Shown: in pieces, positions 27,735 to 37,173 of the stretch | How positions within the stretch are numbered: the first letter of the stretch is position 1 | Layout of the letters: each line of letters opens with the position of its first letter | Source: Sphingomonas sp. Y57 | GTDB taxonomy: Bacteria > Pseudomonadota > Alphaproteobacteria > Sphingomonadales > Sphingomonadaceae | Direction of reading: 5' to 3' | Assembly: GCF_001015195.1 (NCBI RefSeq) | Contig: NZ_LDES01000040.1 | Coordinates: forward strand, 80,477-144,476 | Length of the DNA: 64,000 nt | Program-made: the position numbers and the translations under genes | Notes under the pieces: generated by a model | Told to the model about the DNA's origin: nothing | Databases searched by the model: none | The model's input: only the letters and a program-made list of their open reading frames with translations

Positions 27735-30136
27735 CCGATCTGGCCGATAGCAAGATGATCGATACCGGAGAGGCCCCGGCGGCGACGGGCCCCCGCCTGC
27801 CCGATTTGCCCGCAGACGCGTTGATCATCGTCCCGGTCCGCAATTTCGTGATGTTTCCGGAAGTGGTGATGCCGCTCGCCATCGGCCGTCCGGTTTCGAT
27901 CAACGCCGCGCAGGCGGCGGTGCGCGAAAGCCTGCCGGTCGGCGTGCTCACCCAGCGCGATGCCGAGGCGAAGGAGCCCGGCCCGCTCGACATGCACCGC
28001 ACCGGCACGATCGCGAACGTGTTGCGCTACATCACCGGTCCCGACGAGACCCATCACCTGATCGTCCAGGGCGAGGCCCGTTTCCGGATCGTCGAATTCC
28101 TCGACGGCTGGCCGTTTCTTGTCGCGCGGATCGAGCGGATCGAGGAGCCGGCGCCCGAGGGAGCCGAGGTCGAGGCGCGCTTTATCAACCTGCGGAACCA
28201 GGCGCTGGAGACGGTGAGCCTGCTGCCGCAGGCGCCGCAGGGCCTGGCCGACGCGATCCGCACGATCGCAGCGCCGGGGGCGCTTGCCGACCTGACGGCT
28301 GCCTATCTCGACATCGGTACCGACGACAAGCAGGGCATATTGGAGACGATCGCGCTGCAGCCGCGGCTCGACAGGGTGATGACGCTGCTCGCCCAGCGGC
28401 TGGAGGTGCTCCGCCTTTCGGCCGAGATCGGCAAGGGCGTGCAGGAGAAGCTGGGGAATCGCCAGCGCGAGCATTTGCTGCGCGAACAGATGGCGGAGAT
28501 CCAGCGGCAGCTTGGCGAGGACGATGGGAATTCGGCCGAGATCGCCGAGCTCAAGGAGGCGATTGCCAAGGCGGGCATGCCCGAGGAGGTCGAGAAGCAG
28601 GCGACGAAGGAACTGCGTCGGCTGGAACGTATGCCCGATGGCGCGGCCGAGCACGGCATCATCCGCACCTATCTCGACTGGCTGACCGAGCTGCCGTGGA
28701 AGCTGCCCGAGCACAAGGAGATCGACATCGCCCAGGCGCGCGCGCAGCTCGACGCCGATCATTACGGGCTGGAGAAGATCAAGACGCGGATCATCGAATA
28801 TCTCGCGGTCCGCAAGCTCGCGCCTGAGGGCAAGGCGCCGATCCTGTGCTTTGCCGGCCCTCCGGGCGTGGGCAAGACCTCGCTCGGCCAGTCGATCGCC
28901 AAGGCGATGGGACGGGAATTCGTGCGCGTCAGCCTGGGCGGCGTCCATGACGAGGCAGAGGTTCGCGGCCACCGACGCACCTATATCGGCGCGCTGCCGG
29001 GCAATATCATCCAGGCGATCCGCAAGGCGGGCACGCGCGACTGCGTGATGATGCTCGATGAGATCGACAAGCTGGGCCGCGGTATCCAGGGCGATCCGTC
29101 GGCGGCGATGCTTGAGGTGCTCGACCCCGAGCAGAACGGCACCTTCCGTGATAATTATCTCGGCGTGCCGTTCGACCTCAGCCGCGTCGTGTTCATCGCG
29201 ACGGCGAACATGCTCGACACCATCCCCGGCCCCCTGCGCGACCGCATGGAGGTGATCTCCCTTCCCGGCTATACCGAGGAGGAGAAACTCCACATTGCCC
29301 AGCGTTACCTGGTTCGTCGCCAGCTTGAAGCGAACGGCGTGACCGAGGCGCAGGTCGAGATCGATGATGCCGCGCTTCAGGCGATCATCAGCTACTATAC
29401 GCGTGAAGCGGGCGTGCGGAATCTCGAGCGGGAGATCGGCAAGGTGATCCGCCATGCCGCGGTGCGGATCGCCGAGGGTAGCGCGACGCATGTCGCGATC
29501 GGGGACGCGGACGTGACCGAGGTTCTCGGCGGCCGCATCTTCGAGGATGAGGTGGCGCAGCGCACCAGCGTGCCCGGTGTATCGACCGGGCTCGCCTGGA
29601 CCCCGGTCGGCGGCGGCATATTGTTCATCGAGGCGACCAGGATGCCTGGCAGCGGGCGGCTGATCCTGACCGGCCAGCTCGGCGACGTGATGAAGGAAAG
29701 CGCGCAGGCGGCGCTCAGCCTGGTCAAGAGCCGTGCGGCGGCGCTCGGCATCGACACCGCTTCGTTCGAACGCAGCGACATCCACGTCCACGTCCCCGCG
29801 GGCGCCACGCCGAAGGACGGGCCGAGCGCGGGCGTGGCCATGTATCTGGCGCTGACGTCCTTGCTGACCGGGCGGACGGTGCGCAGCGACACCGCGATGA
29901 CGGGCGAGATTTCGTTGCGGGGGCTGGTGCTGCCGGTCGGCGGGATCAAGGAGAAGGTGGTCGCCGCGGCAGGTGCCGGGATAACCCGCGTCATGCTGCC
30001 CGCGCGCAATCGCCGCGACTATGACGACATTCCCGCCAATGCGCGTGAGAAGCTTGAGTTCGTCTGGCTGGAGAAGGTCGAAGACGCGATGGAGCACGGA
30101 CTCGATCCGCTCCCGGCGGATGCCGCCGCGGGATGA
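27731..30136 (+). CDS. lon: ATP-dependent protease Lon, 801 aa
   Basis: Cytoplasmic AAA+ serine protease degrading misfolded and regulatory proteins. N-terminal substrate domain (about 20-215), coiled middle (about 230-300), AAA+ module with Walker A GPPGVGKTS (Lys382) and Walker B MMLDEIDKL, sensor motifs, and the protease domain with catalytic dyad Ser699 (KDGPSAGV) and Lys742 (GGIKEK), spaced as in E. coli. The ATG at 27731 has GGAGGG eight bases upstream and overlaps the hsp20 stop; 15 in-frame upstream residues are excluded. Because Lon is not usually tied to Hsp20, this could be a second, stress-specialised copy; the window cannot show that. Confidence 0.95.
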   Translation: MTDLADSKMIDTGEAPAATGPRLPDLPADALIIVPVRNFVMFPEVVMPLAIGRPVSINAAQAAVRESLPVGVLTQRDAEAKEPGPLDMHRTGTIANVLRYITGPDETHHLIVQGEARFRIVEFLDGWPFLVARIERIEEPAPEGAEVEARFINLRNQALETVSLLPQAPQGLADAIRTIAAPGALADLTAAYLDIGTDDKQGILETIALQPRLDRVMTLLAQRLEVLRLSAEIGKGVQEKLGNRQREHLLREQMAEIQRQLGEDDGNSAEIAELKEAIAKAGMPEEVEKQATKELRRLERMPDGAAEHGIIRTYLDWLTELPWKLPEHKEIDIAQARAQLDADHYGLEKIKTRIIEYLAVRKLAPEGKAPILCFAGPPGVGKTSLGQSIAKAMGREFVRVSLGGVHDEAEVRGHRRTYIGALPGNIIQAIRKAGTRDCVMMLDEIDKLGRGIQGDPSAAMLEVLDPEQNGTFRDNYLGVPFDLSRVVFIATANMLDTIPGPLRDRMEVISLPGYTEEEKLHIAQRYLVRRQLEANGVTEAQVEIDDAALQAIISYYTREAGVRNLEREIGKVIRHAAVRIAEGSATHVAIGDADVTEVLGGRIFEDEVAQRTSVPGVSTGLAWTPVGGGILFIEATRMPGSGRLILTGQLGDVMKESAQAALSLVKSRAAALGIDTASFERSDIHVHVPAGATPKDGPSAGVAMYLALTSLLTGRTVRSDTAMTGEISLRGLVLPVGGIKEKVVAAAGAGITRVMLPARNRRDYDDIPANAREKLEFVWLEKVEDAMEHGLDPLPADAAAG

Positions 30137-30140
30137 GGGG

Positions 30141-30161
30141 GGACCGGCGGAAGGCCGGTCC
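30141..30161. terminator. Hairpin between convergent lon and MFS genes
   Basis: GGACCGGC-GGAAG-GCCGGTCC is a perfect 8-bp stem filling the gap between the lon stop (30136) and the stop of the converging transporter gene (30162). No T-run on either side, so a two-way terminator is only probable. Confidence 0.5.
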
Positions 30162-31685
30162 TCAATGACCCCCGGCCATCGGGTCGGCCATGCGCTTGGG
30201 TTTCGGCGCCAGCCAGACGAACGCAGCGATCAGCCACATCAGCAGCCCGGCGACGAGGAATATCTTGTCGGTCGCGATGGTGAGCGCCTCGCGGTCGACC
30301 AGCTGCGCCATCAGAGCGCGTGACTGTTCGACCGAAAAGCCGGCGATCGTTCCGCTGGGCGTGTCGGGGTTGAGCCGGCCGGCCAGCTCGCTGCCGGCCA
30401 CCCGCGCCTGGTCGTTCCAATAGGTCATGACGACCGAGGTCGATATCGCGATCCCCATGATCCTCAGGAAATTCTGAAGGCCGGCGGCTGAAGCGAGCTC
30501 CTTGGCCGGGACCGAACTCAGCGACATCGAGGTCGCCGTCACGAAGAAGAAGGGCATGCCCAGGCCCATGATGAATTGCGGCAGGCCGAGCGTCCAGAAA
30601 TCGGCCCCGCTTGTCCAGTTGGTACGCAGCAGCGTCGCACCGCCCGCCCAGAGCAGTGCCCCCGACAGGACGATGCGGGGGTCGATCTTGGTGATCAGGA
30701 TCGGCGCGGTCCGTCCGACGAGCAGGCCTGCCATGCCGGTGAACGCGGTGGCGAGCCCCGCCCAGGTAGCGGTGAAGCCCAGGGTGACCTGCATCCATTG
30801 CGGAATCACGACGATGCCGGCGAAATAGGTGCCGAAGCCGAAGCAGATGGTCAGCGCATTGATCGTGAAGCCGCGATGGCGGAATACGCGCAGATCGACG
30901 ACCGGGTGCTCCTCGGTCAGCTCCCATATGACGAAGACGACGAAGACGATCGCTGCGAACAGCGCGAGCGCCAACACAGTCGTATCGGCGAACCAGTCAT
31001 GCTCGCGGCCGATATCGAGCATGATCTGCAGCGCGCCGATCCACAGGACCATCAGTGCGAGGCCGATGCGATCGATCGGCACCGTCTCGACCGGCGTCTC
31101 GACGACGCGGAGGAAGGAGTAGCTGATGCCGGCGCTGAACAGCACCACCGGCACGTTGATAAAGAAAATCCAGTGCCAGCTCCAATTGTCACTGATCCAG
31201 CCGCCCAGGATGGGACCCAGCGCCGGCCCGATCAGGGTCGTCATCGCCCAAAGGCCCATCGCGCGGGCGCGCTTTTCCGGCGGGAAGATGCGCATCAGCA
31301 GCGTCTGGGTAAGGGGGATCAGCGGTCCGCCTGACAGGCCCTGGCCGATACGGCAGGCGACCAGCATGCCCAGCGTCGTCGACAGGCCGCACAGCACGGA
31401 GAAGAGCCCGAAGCCGAGGATGCTGAAGATGAAGACCCGGACCGATCCGAAGCGCTGTGCCAGCCAGCCGGTCAGCGGCACGCAGATCGCCTCCGCGACC
31501 GCATAGGACGTGATCACCCATGTGCCCTGGCTCGGTGAGATGCCCAGATTGCCCGAGATGTGCGGGACCGAGACATTGGCGATGGTCATGTCCAGCACGA
31601 CCATCAGGTTGACCGACGCCAGCGCTATCCCCGCGACGAGGCGCCGCCGACCGGTGACGAGATCGTAGGAGGCGGTACCCGCCAT
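30162..31685 (-). CDS. EmrB/QacA-type (DHA2) 14-helix MFS drug exporter, 507 aa
   Basis: Proton-coupled exporter. Fourteen predicted membrane segments; N-terminal VVLDMTIANVSVPHI is the DHA2 signature with the helix-1 Asp, and motif C-like RIGQGLSGGPLIPLTQ is present. With the adaptor and channel genes directly upstream (4-base gap to the adaptor) it forms an EmrAB-TolC style tripartite exporter. Length is typical (500-520). Expression is probably controlled by the TetR regulator at 34366-35001. Substrates are unknown. Confidence 0.93.
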   Translation of the reverse strand: MAGTASYDLVTGRRRLVAGIALASVNLMVVLDMTIANVSVPHISGNLGISPSQGTWVITSYAVAEAICVPLTGWLAQRFGSVRVFIFSILGFGLFSVLCGLSTTLGMLVACRIGQGLSGGPLIPLTQTLLMRIFPPEKRARAMGLWAMTTLIGPALGPILGGWISDNWSWHWIFFINVPVVLFSAGISYSFLRVVETPVETVPIDRIGLALMVLWIGALQIMLDIGREHDWFADTTVLALALFAAIVFVVFVIWELTEEHPVVDLRVFRHRGFTINALTICFGFGTYFAGIVVIPQWMQVTLGFTATWAGLATAFTGMAGLLVGRTAPILITKIDPRIVLSGALLWAGGATLLRTNWTSGADFWTLGLPQFIMGLGMPFFFVTATSMSLSSVPAKELASAAGLQNFLRIMGIAISTSVVMTYWNDQARVAGSELAGRLNPDTPSGTIAGFSVEQSRALMAQLVDREALTIATDKIFLVAGLLMWLIAAFVWLAPKPKRMADPMAGGH

Positions 31686-31689
31686 GAGC

Positions 31690-32814
31690 TCAGTTGCCCG
31701 AGACGTCGATGTCGACTTCCATCGACAGGCCCACTCGCAGCGGATGCTCGGCCAGTTCCCGGGGGTCGAGCTCGATGCGGACGGGCAGGCGCTGGACCAC
31801 CTTGATCCAGTTGCCGGTGGCGTTCTGCGCCGGGATCAGGGCGAAGGCCGAGCCGGTGCCGCCGGAGAAGCCGACGACCTTGCCATGGTAGACGACGTCG
31901 CCGCCATAGATGTCCGCGGTGACCTTGGCAGACTGGCCGGGCTTCACCCGGCGGAGCTGGCGTTCCTTGAAATTGGCATCGACATAGACCTGCGACACCG
32001 GGACAATCATCATGATCGGGTTGCCCTGCGTCACCCGCTGTCCCACCTGGACCTGTCGGCGGGTGACGACGCCGTCGATCGGCGCGCGGATCACTGCGCG
32101 CTCCAAATCGAGACGGGCAGCGTCGAGCTTCGCCTTGGCGGCGAGCACCATCGGATCGGTTTCGACCGTCGATCCGGCGACCAGCGCCTGGTTCGCGGCC
32201 AACTCGCCGGCGGCGGCGCCCTGGTTGGCGCGGGCCTGGGCCAGCTTGCCCCGGGCGGCGTTAAAGGCGTTGCGCGCGGCGGTCAGCTCGTCGCCCGAGA
32301 CCGCGCCCGAGGGCTGGAGGGCGAGGCGGCGGTCGAGGTCGATGCGCGCCTTGTCATAGTCCGACTGGGCGGTGACAATGTCGGCCTCGCGCGCACTGAC
32401 CTGGGCGGCCAGCGCGGCGCTGGTTGCGGTCCCCTGGCGAAACATCCGCCGGGCCCGCGCCAGATCAGCCTCGGCCTGAGCCAGCGCGATCCGCATGTTG
32501 CTGTCGTCGAGGCGGACGAGGATGGCGCCGCGCTTCACCGCCTGCGTGTCGCTCACCCGCACCTCGACGACCTGGGCCGAGATCAGCGGCGTGACCTGCG
32601 CCACCTCGGCATTCACATAGGCATTGTCGGTGCTGACATGGTTCCGTCCGATCAGCATGTACCAGGCGCCGAACAGCAGGCCGACGACGGCCAGCCCCGA
32701 TGCGAAGCGTATGAGCCAGGTCTTGCGCGTGCGGAGCCGGGCCTGCCGACGAGCCTCACCATCGGCATCGTCGGCGGAGTTGGCGCTGGTGATCGGGGGA
32801 TCGGCGTCAGCCAT
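31690..32814 (-). CDS. EmrA-type membrane fusion protein (HlyD family), 374 aa
   Basis: Periplasmic adaptor for the MFS exporter. Cytoplasmic N-terminus with a basic run (RRQARLRTRKTW), one membrane anchor (about 42-62), the EmrA hallmark STDNAYVNAEVAQVTPLISAQ split as usual, a long coiled-coil hairpin (about 95-200), second lipoyl half and a barrel (VYVDANFKERQLRRVKPGQ). The ATG at 32814 has AAGGA eight bases upstream and overlaps the channel gene end by 8 bases; an in-frame 35-residue upstream extension lies inside that gene and is rejected. Confidence 0.93.
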   Translation of the reverse strand: MADADPPITSANSADDADGEARRQARLRTRKTWLIRFASGLAVVGLLFGAWYMLIGRNHVSTDNAYVNAEVAQVTPLISAQVVEVRVSDTQAVKRGAILVRLDDSNMRIALAQAEADLARARRMFRQGTATSAALAAQVSAREADIVTAQSDYDKARIDLDRRLALQPSGAVSGDELTAARNAFNAARGKLAQARANQGAAAGELAANQALVAGSTVETDPMVLAAKAKLDAARLDLERAVIRAPIDGVVTRRQVQVGQRVTQGNPIMMIVPVSQVYVDANFKERQLRRVKPGQSAKVTADIYGGDVVYHGKVVGFSGGTGSAFALIPAQNATGNWIKVVQRLPVRIELDPRELAEHPLRVGLSMEVDIDVSGN

Positions 32815-34273
32815 GAGGATCGTCCTTGGCGGGGGCAGGGGGCGGAGCGGTGAAACCGCCGCCAAGCGCGCGAACGAGGGCGACGTCAAGCGCGAACATC
32901 CGGGCATCGAGATCGGCAACCGCCCGGCGAGCCTGCAGCAGCGTCTCTTCGGAGCTCAGCACGTTGAGATAGGTGGAAAGGCCGCCTTCATAGCGCTTGC
33001 GGGCGATCGCATAGGCCTCCTCGGAATCGGTCAGAGCCTGGCGCGACAGAGCCAGGCGCTCGGTAGCGGCGCTTTGGCTGGTCACCGCGTCGGCGACTTC
33101 GCGATAGGCGGTGATCACCGTGCGATTGTAGAGCGCGACGGCCTCGTCATAGCGGCCCCGCGCCCCGCGATACTCGCCGCCGAGTGCTCCGCCGCGGAAA
33201 ATCGGCAGGCTGATCGCCGGGGTGACGTTGCCATAGGTCGATCCGCTGTCGGTCAGCTGGTCGAGCCCGAGCGAACGGACCCCTATCAGTGCGCCGAGGC
33301 GGACGGCGGGGAAGAAATCGGCCCGGGCGACCTTGATCCGGTTCGCGGCCGCCTCGGCCCGCGCCCGCGCGGCGGCGATATCGGGCCGGCGGCCGATCAG
33401 GTCGGTGTTCACCTGCATCGGCAGGCCGGAGGAATGGAGCGCTGCAAGGATGGGACGCTCGATGGCCAGGCCACGGTCGGGGCCGGCGCCGACCAGCGCG
33501 GCGATCTGGTTGCGGATCAGCGCGATCGCCTCGTCGGTGGCCGCGAGCTCGGCGCGGGCGGCGGGCAGCGCCGCGTCGGCCTGCTTCAGCTCCGCGCGGG
33601 TGTCGAGGCCGTTACGGACCCTATCGGCGACCAGCCTGCGCGTCGCGTCGCGGAGTTCGACAGCCGCGGCGAGCACGTCGCGTTCGGCGTGGAGCCGCGC
33701 CAGATCGGCATAGGCCGACGCAATGCCGGTCGCGAGCATGAGCCGGGCCTGGTCCTGCTCGATCCGCGCCGCTTCGGCCTCGGAGGTGGCGGCTGCGAGC
33801 GCAGCGCGATTACGGCCCCACAGATCGGGATCGAACGACAGGTCGATCGAGGCCTGGCCGACATCCTGCCACCCCTTGGGCACGAACTGCGCGGGGATGC
33901 CGACATTGTAGCTCTGTTTCTCGAGCCCCGCGCTGGCGCTGGCGCCCACCGACGGAAGCAACGGCGCGCCGGCGGCCTGTGCCATGCCTTGGGCCTGGCG
34001 GAAGCGAGCAACGGCGATCGCCGCGTCTGGGGAGGCGCGCAGCCCTTCTTCGATAAGCTGGGCGAGCTGGGGATCGCCATAGGTCCGCCACCACGCGTCC
34101 ACCGGCCAATCGGCCCCGGTCCGCCCGTCGAGGCTCTGGCTGGCCGCAACGCTGGCGGGGCTACGCAGCTCCGGGCGAGCGCCGAGATCTGGCACGGACG
34201 CGCAGGCGGCCAGCGCGAGCGAAAGACCCAGCGCGGAAACGAGGCGAAGGAAAGGCGCACGACTCGGGAGCAT
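32807..34273 (-). CDS. Outer-membrane efflux lipoprotein (NodT/OprM family), 488 aa
   Basis: TolC-like channel for the EmrAB-type exporter, first gene of the operon. Signal peptide with clear lipobox (LSLALAACAS, lipidated Cys about 24), then the two OEP repeats (PDAAIAVARFRQAQGMAQAA; ATSEAEAARIEQDQARLMLA) and the family phrase GRRPDIAAARARAEAAANR. Length is typical (460-500). Compare the RND channel at 17237-18658, which lacks the lipobox. Divergent from the TetR gene, sharing the promoter/operator at 34327-34356. Confidence 0.94.
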   Translation of the reverse strand: MLPSRAPFLRLVSALGLSLALAACASVPDLGARPELRSPASVAASQSLDGRTGADWPVDAWWRTYGDPQLAQLIEEGLRASPDAAIAVARFRQAQGMAQAAGAPLLPSVGASASAGLEKQSYNVGIPAQFVPKGWQDVGQASIDLSFDPDLWGRNRAALAAATSEAEAARIEQDQARLMLATGIASAYADLARLHAERDVLAAAVELRDATRRLVADRVRNGLDTRAELKQADAALPAARAELAATDEAIALIRNQIAALVGAGPDRGLAIERPILAALHSSGLPMQVNTDLIGRRPDIAAARARAEAAANRIKVARADFFPAVRLGALIGVRSLGLDQLTDSGSTYGNVTPAISLPIFRGGALGGEYRGARGRYDEAVALYNRTVITAYREVADAVTSQSAATERLALSRQALTDSEEAYAIARKRYEGGLSTYLNVLSSEETLLQARRAVADLDARMFALDVALVRALGGGFTAPPPAPAKDDPHG

Positions 34274-34326
34274 GGGGGAACCGCACTAACTGGTATGACC
34301 AGGCGATGTGCGACGAGGATCGCCTC

Positions 34327-34356
34327 TTGTCAACGCAAAACCGTACCATATAGTAC
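34327..34356. promoter_or_regulatory. TetR promoter and operator palindrome
   Basis: TTGTCA (34327-34332) and TATAGT (34349-34354) with a 16-base spacer form a promoter reading toward the TetR gene. The near-perfect palindrome GTACCATATAGTAC (34343-34356, 12 of 14 symmetric) covers its -10. It lies 10 bases before the regulator ATG and 70 bases from the channel gene, well placed to control both directions. Confidence 0.6.
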
Positions 34357-34365
34357 AGCATTGAG

Positions 34366-35001
34366 ATGACCCGCCAGAGCACCAGGCCCGGCCGTCGTGA
34401 GACGAAGCGGCTCGATCGCCGCGAAGCGATCATCGACGTCGCTCGTGCCTATTTCCTCGAGCATGGCTATGCGGCGACGGCGATGTCGGGCATCGCCGCC
34501 ACGATCGGCGGGTCGAAGGCGACCTTGTGGAGCTATTTCCCGTCCAAGGAAGCCCTGTTCGAGGCGGTGCTTGATCGCGCGACCACGCGTTTTCGCGAGC
34601 GGATCGTCTCCGTTCTCGTCCCCGAGGCGGACTTTGAAACCACGCTTCGCAGCTTCTGTCGCCATTTTCTCGAAAAGGTGACGAACCCCGAGTCGATCGC
34701 GCTCCACCGGCTGATCGTGGCGGAGGCGGGGCGTTTTCCCGAAATCGGGGAGATGTTCTACCGACGCGGCCCGAACACGATGATCCGCTTGCTCGGCGAT
34801 TTCATCGAGCTGGGCATGGCGCGCGGCAAGCTGCGGACGGATGATCCGGTGAATGTCGCGAAGCTGCTGCTGGCCCTGTGCCTGCAGGGCGATCACCAGC
34901 AGCTGTTGCTGGGGCTCGTCCAACGGGTCGACGCCGAGCGGATCGCGGCGACCGCGGACACGGCGGTCGATTTTCTGCTTCGCGCCTATGCCCCTGAATG
35001 A
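34366..35001 (+). CDS. TetR-family regulator of the efflux operon, 211 aa
   Basis: Ligand-released repressor. N-terminal helix-turn-helix (about 17-62; REAIIDVARAYFLEHGYAAT, then SKATLWSYFPSKEALFEAV) and a helical ligand/dimer domain of the AcrR C-terminal type (SLHRLIVAE-like region LHRLIVAEAGRFPEIG). Divergent to the channel-EmrA-EmrB genes, as is usual for local repressors of such pumps. The start leaves a 10-base leader after the palindrome. Confidence 0.92.
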   Translation: MTRQSTRPGRRETKRLDRREAIIDVARAYFLEHGYAATAMSGIAATIGGSKATLWSYFPSKEALFEAVLDRATTRFRERIVSVLVPEADFETTLRSFCRHFLEKVTNPESIALHRLIVAEAGRFPEIGEMFYRRGPNTMIRLLGDFIELGMARGKLRTDDPVNVAKLLLALCLQGDHQQLLLGLVQRVDAERIAATADTAVDFLLRAYAPE

Positions 35002-35018
35002 GGGCCGGCTCGGATTCT

Positions 35019-35049
35019 CGCGACTATTCCCTGAAAGCCGATAGTCGCG
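35019..35049 (+). terminator. 9-bp inverted repeat after the TetR gene
   Basis: CGCGACTAT (35019-35027) pairs perfectly with ATAGTCGCG (35041-35049) over a 13-base loop, 18 bases past the TetR stop. No T-run; it may end the TetR message or be an operator for the acyltransferase gene 110 bases further on. Confidence 0.45.
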
Positions 35050-35160
35050 TATCGATCCAGGAAGGGGCAGGCAGGGGGATCCATCGCCGGGGGTGATGGC
35101 GACGGATCGTCTCTGTCCGCGGGCGCGCTTCGGGAGCGTCGCGCTGGCACTGGGGGGACG

Positions 35161-36243
35161 ATGAAGCTCGATCTTGGGGGGCAGGCGGTCGGGCAGGCCG
35201 AGCGGCGGGGTGGCCGACGTTATCTGTTGTCGATCGATCTCGCGCGCGCGGTCGGAATCGTGCTGATCGTCGCTACCCATTGCTGGCCAGACATACCCTG
35301 GACGGCGGCCGAGGCGGAGATGATGCCGTTGTACTTCCGGAGCAGCACCGTGCTGCTGGTGTTCATTTCCGGTTTCATGTTCAATTATATCACGCAGCGC
35401 TCCGACCAGCCGATCAGGCGTTACGCCACGCAGCGGCTAGTCCATATATGGAGCGCCTATCTGGTGATCTCCGCGCCCATCCTGTTCGTCATCTTCTTCG
35501 TCCACAAGCGGGCGGACGTCTGGCCGTGGGTTTATGAAATGCCCCTGATCGGGCAGGCCGTGATCTTCCTGATTACCGGAAAGCACATCGCCTATCTCTG
35601 GTATATTCCGGCGATCAGCCTTTTCATCCTGCTGTCATGGTGCTTTCGTTTCGTGGATCGGAAGAAGCTCTATGGCTGGATCATTCCGCTCGCCGCCGTG
35701 GCGGCGACCGTGCTGGGGCGCGACAGCATCTATGGCGCCTTCTCAGCCGTCGGAAAGGCGATCTTCATCCTGCCGTCCTACCTGATCGGCATGTATTTCT
35801 GTAATTATTATGTGGCCAATGGCTACAGGGTCGGACGGGTTCCGACCCTGATCAGCCTGTTTCTGGTAACGGCCATTTCAGCAGCCTATTTCGTGTGGAA
35901 CCGATTCGATATCCACGTGCTCTGGATACAGAAGGTGGCCCTCGTCATCCTTCTGATAAGGATCTTCGACGACTATGGCTCCGGCACGCTGTTGGGCAAT
36001 ATTCTCAAGCGGATCGCGACCCTCGCCTTCCCGATCTATTTCCTGCACGGTTATGCGATCAACCTGCTGCGGCTGGCTTACAGCGACGCAGCCCTGCTCG
36101 AACTGGTCGGAAATCCGCTTCTTGCTCGGATCATCTATCTGCTGGTGAAGGTCGCCGTCGTAACGGCGTTGTCGATGGCGTTGTGCTTTATGGTGCAGGC
36201 GCTCGTCGGCCGGCGGCGGAGCCGCTACCTGATCGGGGCCTAG
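35161..36243 (+). CDS. Acyltransferase family 3 membrane protein, 360 aa
   Basis: Polytopic inner-membrane O-acyltransferase of the OafA/ExoZ/OatA fold, moving an acyl group (often acetyl) to a sugar or lipid on the outer face. About ten membrane helices; the first holds the conserved Arg and His (SIDLARAVGIVLIVATHCW). There is no C-terminal SGNH domain. The stop is followed by the rpsD terminator region. Acceptor unknown; surface polysaccharide or glycolipid decoration is the likeliest role given the envelope genes that follow. Confidence 0.85.
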   Translation: MKLDLGGQAVGQAERRGGRRYLLSIDLARAVGIVLIVATHCWPDIPWTAAEAEMMPLYFRSSTVLLVFISGFMFNYITQRSDQPIRRYATQRLVHIWSAYLVISAPILFVIFFVHKRADVWPWVYEMPLIGQAVIFLITGKHIAYLWYIPAISLFILLSWCFRFVDRKKLYGWIIPLAAVAATVLGRDSIYGAFSAVGKAIFILPSYLIGMYFCNYYVANGYRVGRVPTLISLFLVTAISAAYFVWNRFDIHVLWIQKVALVILLIRIFDDYGSGTLLGNILKRIATLAFPIYFLHGYAINLLRLAYSDAALLELVGNPLLARIIYLLVKVAVVTALSMALCFMVQALVGRRRSRYLIGA

Positions 36244-36310
36244 GAGCCGTGCGATTGCCGAATGCGGCGTGGAGGCCTTGGTCGTGCCCCACAGAAAAGC
36301 TCCAAAAGAA

Positions 36311-36334
36311 AAGGGCGGCCCTGGGGCCGCCCTT
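36311..36334 (-). terminator. Rho-independent terminator of rpsD
   Basis: AAGGGCGGCC-CTGG-GGCCGCCCTT is a perfect 10-bp stem with a tetraloop, followed on the minus strand by TTCTTTTGG. It lies 24 bases past the rpsD stop. Confidence 0.85.
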
Positions 36335-36358
36335 CGCTCGTTCCCGTAAGGAGACCGA

Positions 36359-36973
36359 TCAGCGCGAGTAGAACTCGACGACCAGGTTCGGTTCCATCTT
36401 AACCGGATAGGGCACTTCGTCGAGGGTCGGCACGCGGACGAAGGTGACCTTCGCGCCGCCGTCCTGGGCGATATATTCCGGAACGTCGCGCTCCGAGAGG
36501 CCCTGCGCCTCGAGGACCAGCGCCATTTCCTGCGCCTTCGCACCCAGCGAGATTTCGTCGCCCGGCTTCACCTGGCGCGACGCGATGTTGCACTTCACGC
36601 CGTTGACGCGAATGTGGCCATGGCTGACGAGCTGGCGCGCGGCGAAGATCGTCGGCGCGAACTTGGCGCGATAGACAACCGCGTCGAGGCGACGCTCGAG
36701 CAGGCCGATCAGGTTCTGCGAGGTGTCGCCCTTCATCCGCGACGCTTCGGTGTAGTTCCGCTTGAACTGCTTCTCGGTGACGTCGCCGTAATAGCCCTTG
36801 AGCTTCTGCTTTGCCTTGAGCTGGATGCCGTAGTCGGACATCTTGCCCTTGCGGCGCTGGCCGTGCTGGCCCGGGCCATATTCACGCTTGTTGACCGGGC
36901 TCTTCGGGCGACCCCAGATGTTCTCGCCCATGCGGCGGTCGAGCTTGTACTTGGCGCTGGTGCGCTTCGACAT
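36359..36973 (-). CDS. rpsD: 30S ribosomal protein S4, 204 aa
   Basis: Primary 16S rRNA-binding protein nucleating the small-subunit body. Full length with the usual start [20 protein letters not shown], the [10 protein letters not shown] motif and an S4 RNA-binding domain (about 94-155; [27 protein letters not shown]). The short N-terminal zinc-finger cysteines are absent, as in other cysteine-free S4 proteins. AAGGAA lies seven bases before the ATG at 36973; a 5-residue upstream extension is rejected. Stand-alone gene, as is common in alphaproteobacteria. Confidence 0.98.
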   Translation of the reverse strand: MSKRTSAKYKLDRRMGENIWGRPKSPVNKREYGPGQHGQRRKGKMSDYGIQLKAKQKLKGYYGDVTEKQFKRNYTEASRMKGDTSQNLIGLLERRLDAVVYRAKFAPTIFAARQLVSHGHIRVNGVKCNIASRQVKPGDEISLGAKAQEMALVLEAQGLSERDVPEYIAQDGGAKVTFVRVPTLDEVPYPVKMEPNLVVEFYSR

Positions 36974-37173
36974 GATGTCTTCCTTCAATCGCTACAACGT
37001 TGCCCGCCGTCGCCGGAGCGGGGCGGGATCGATCCCGGTATTCCGCGCTGCCGGACCTCAGAGGACCGGCAGGGCCACCGCTTCACCGGGGTGCGGGGCC
37101 GATTGCGAAGGCGCGCCTATGACGGCGAAGAGGCGGATAGTCAAGCCCGCGCGCCTCGGCTAAGGCCGCCCGC

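Noticed and set aside
27653-30097. 814-codon open frame opposite lon
   Set aside because: Antisense shadow; lon is complete with all catalytic motifs.
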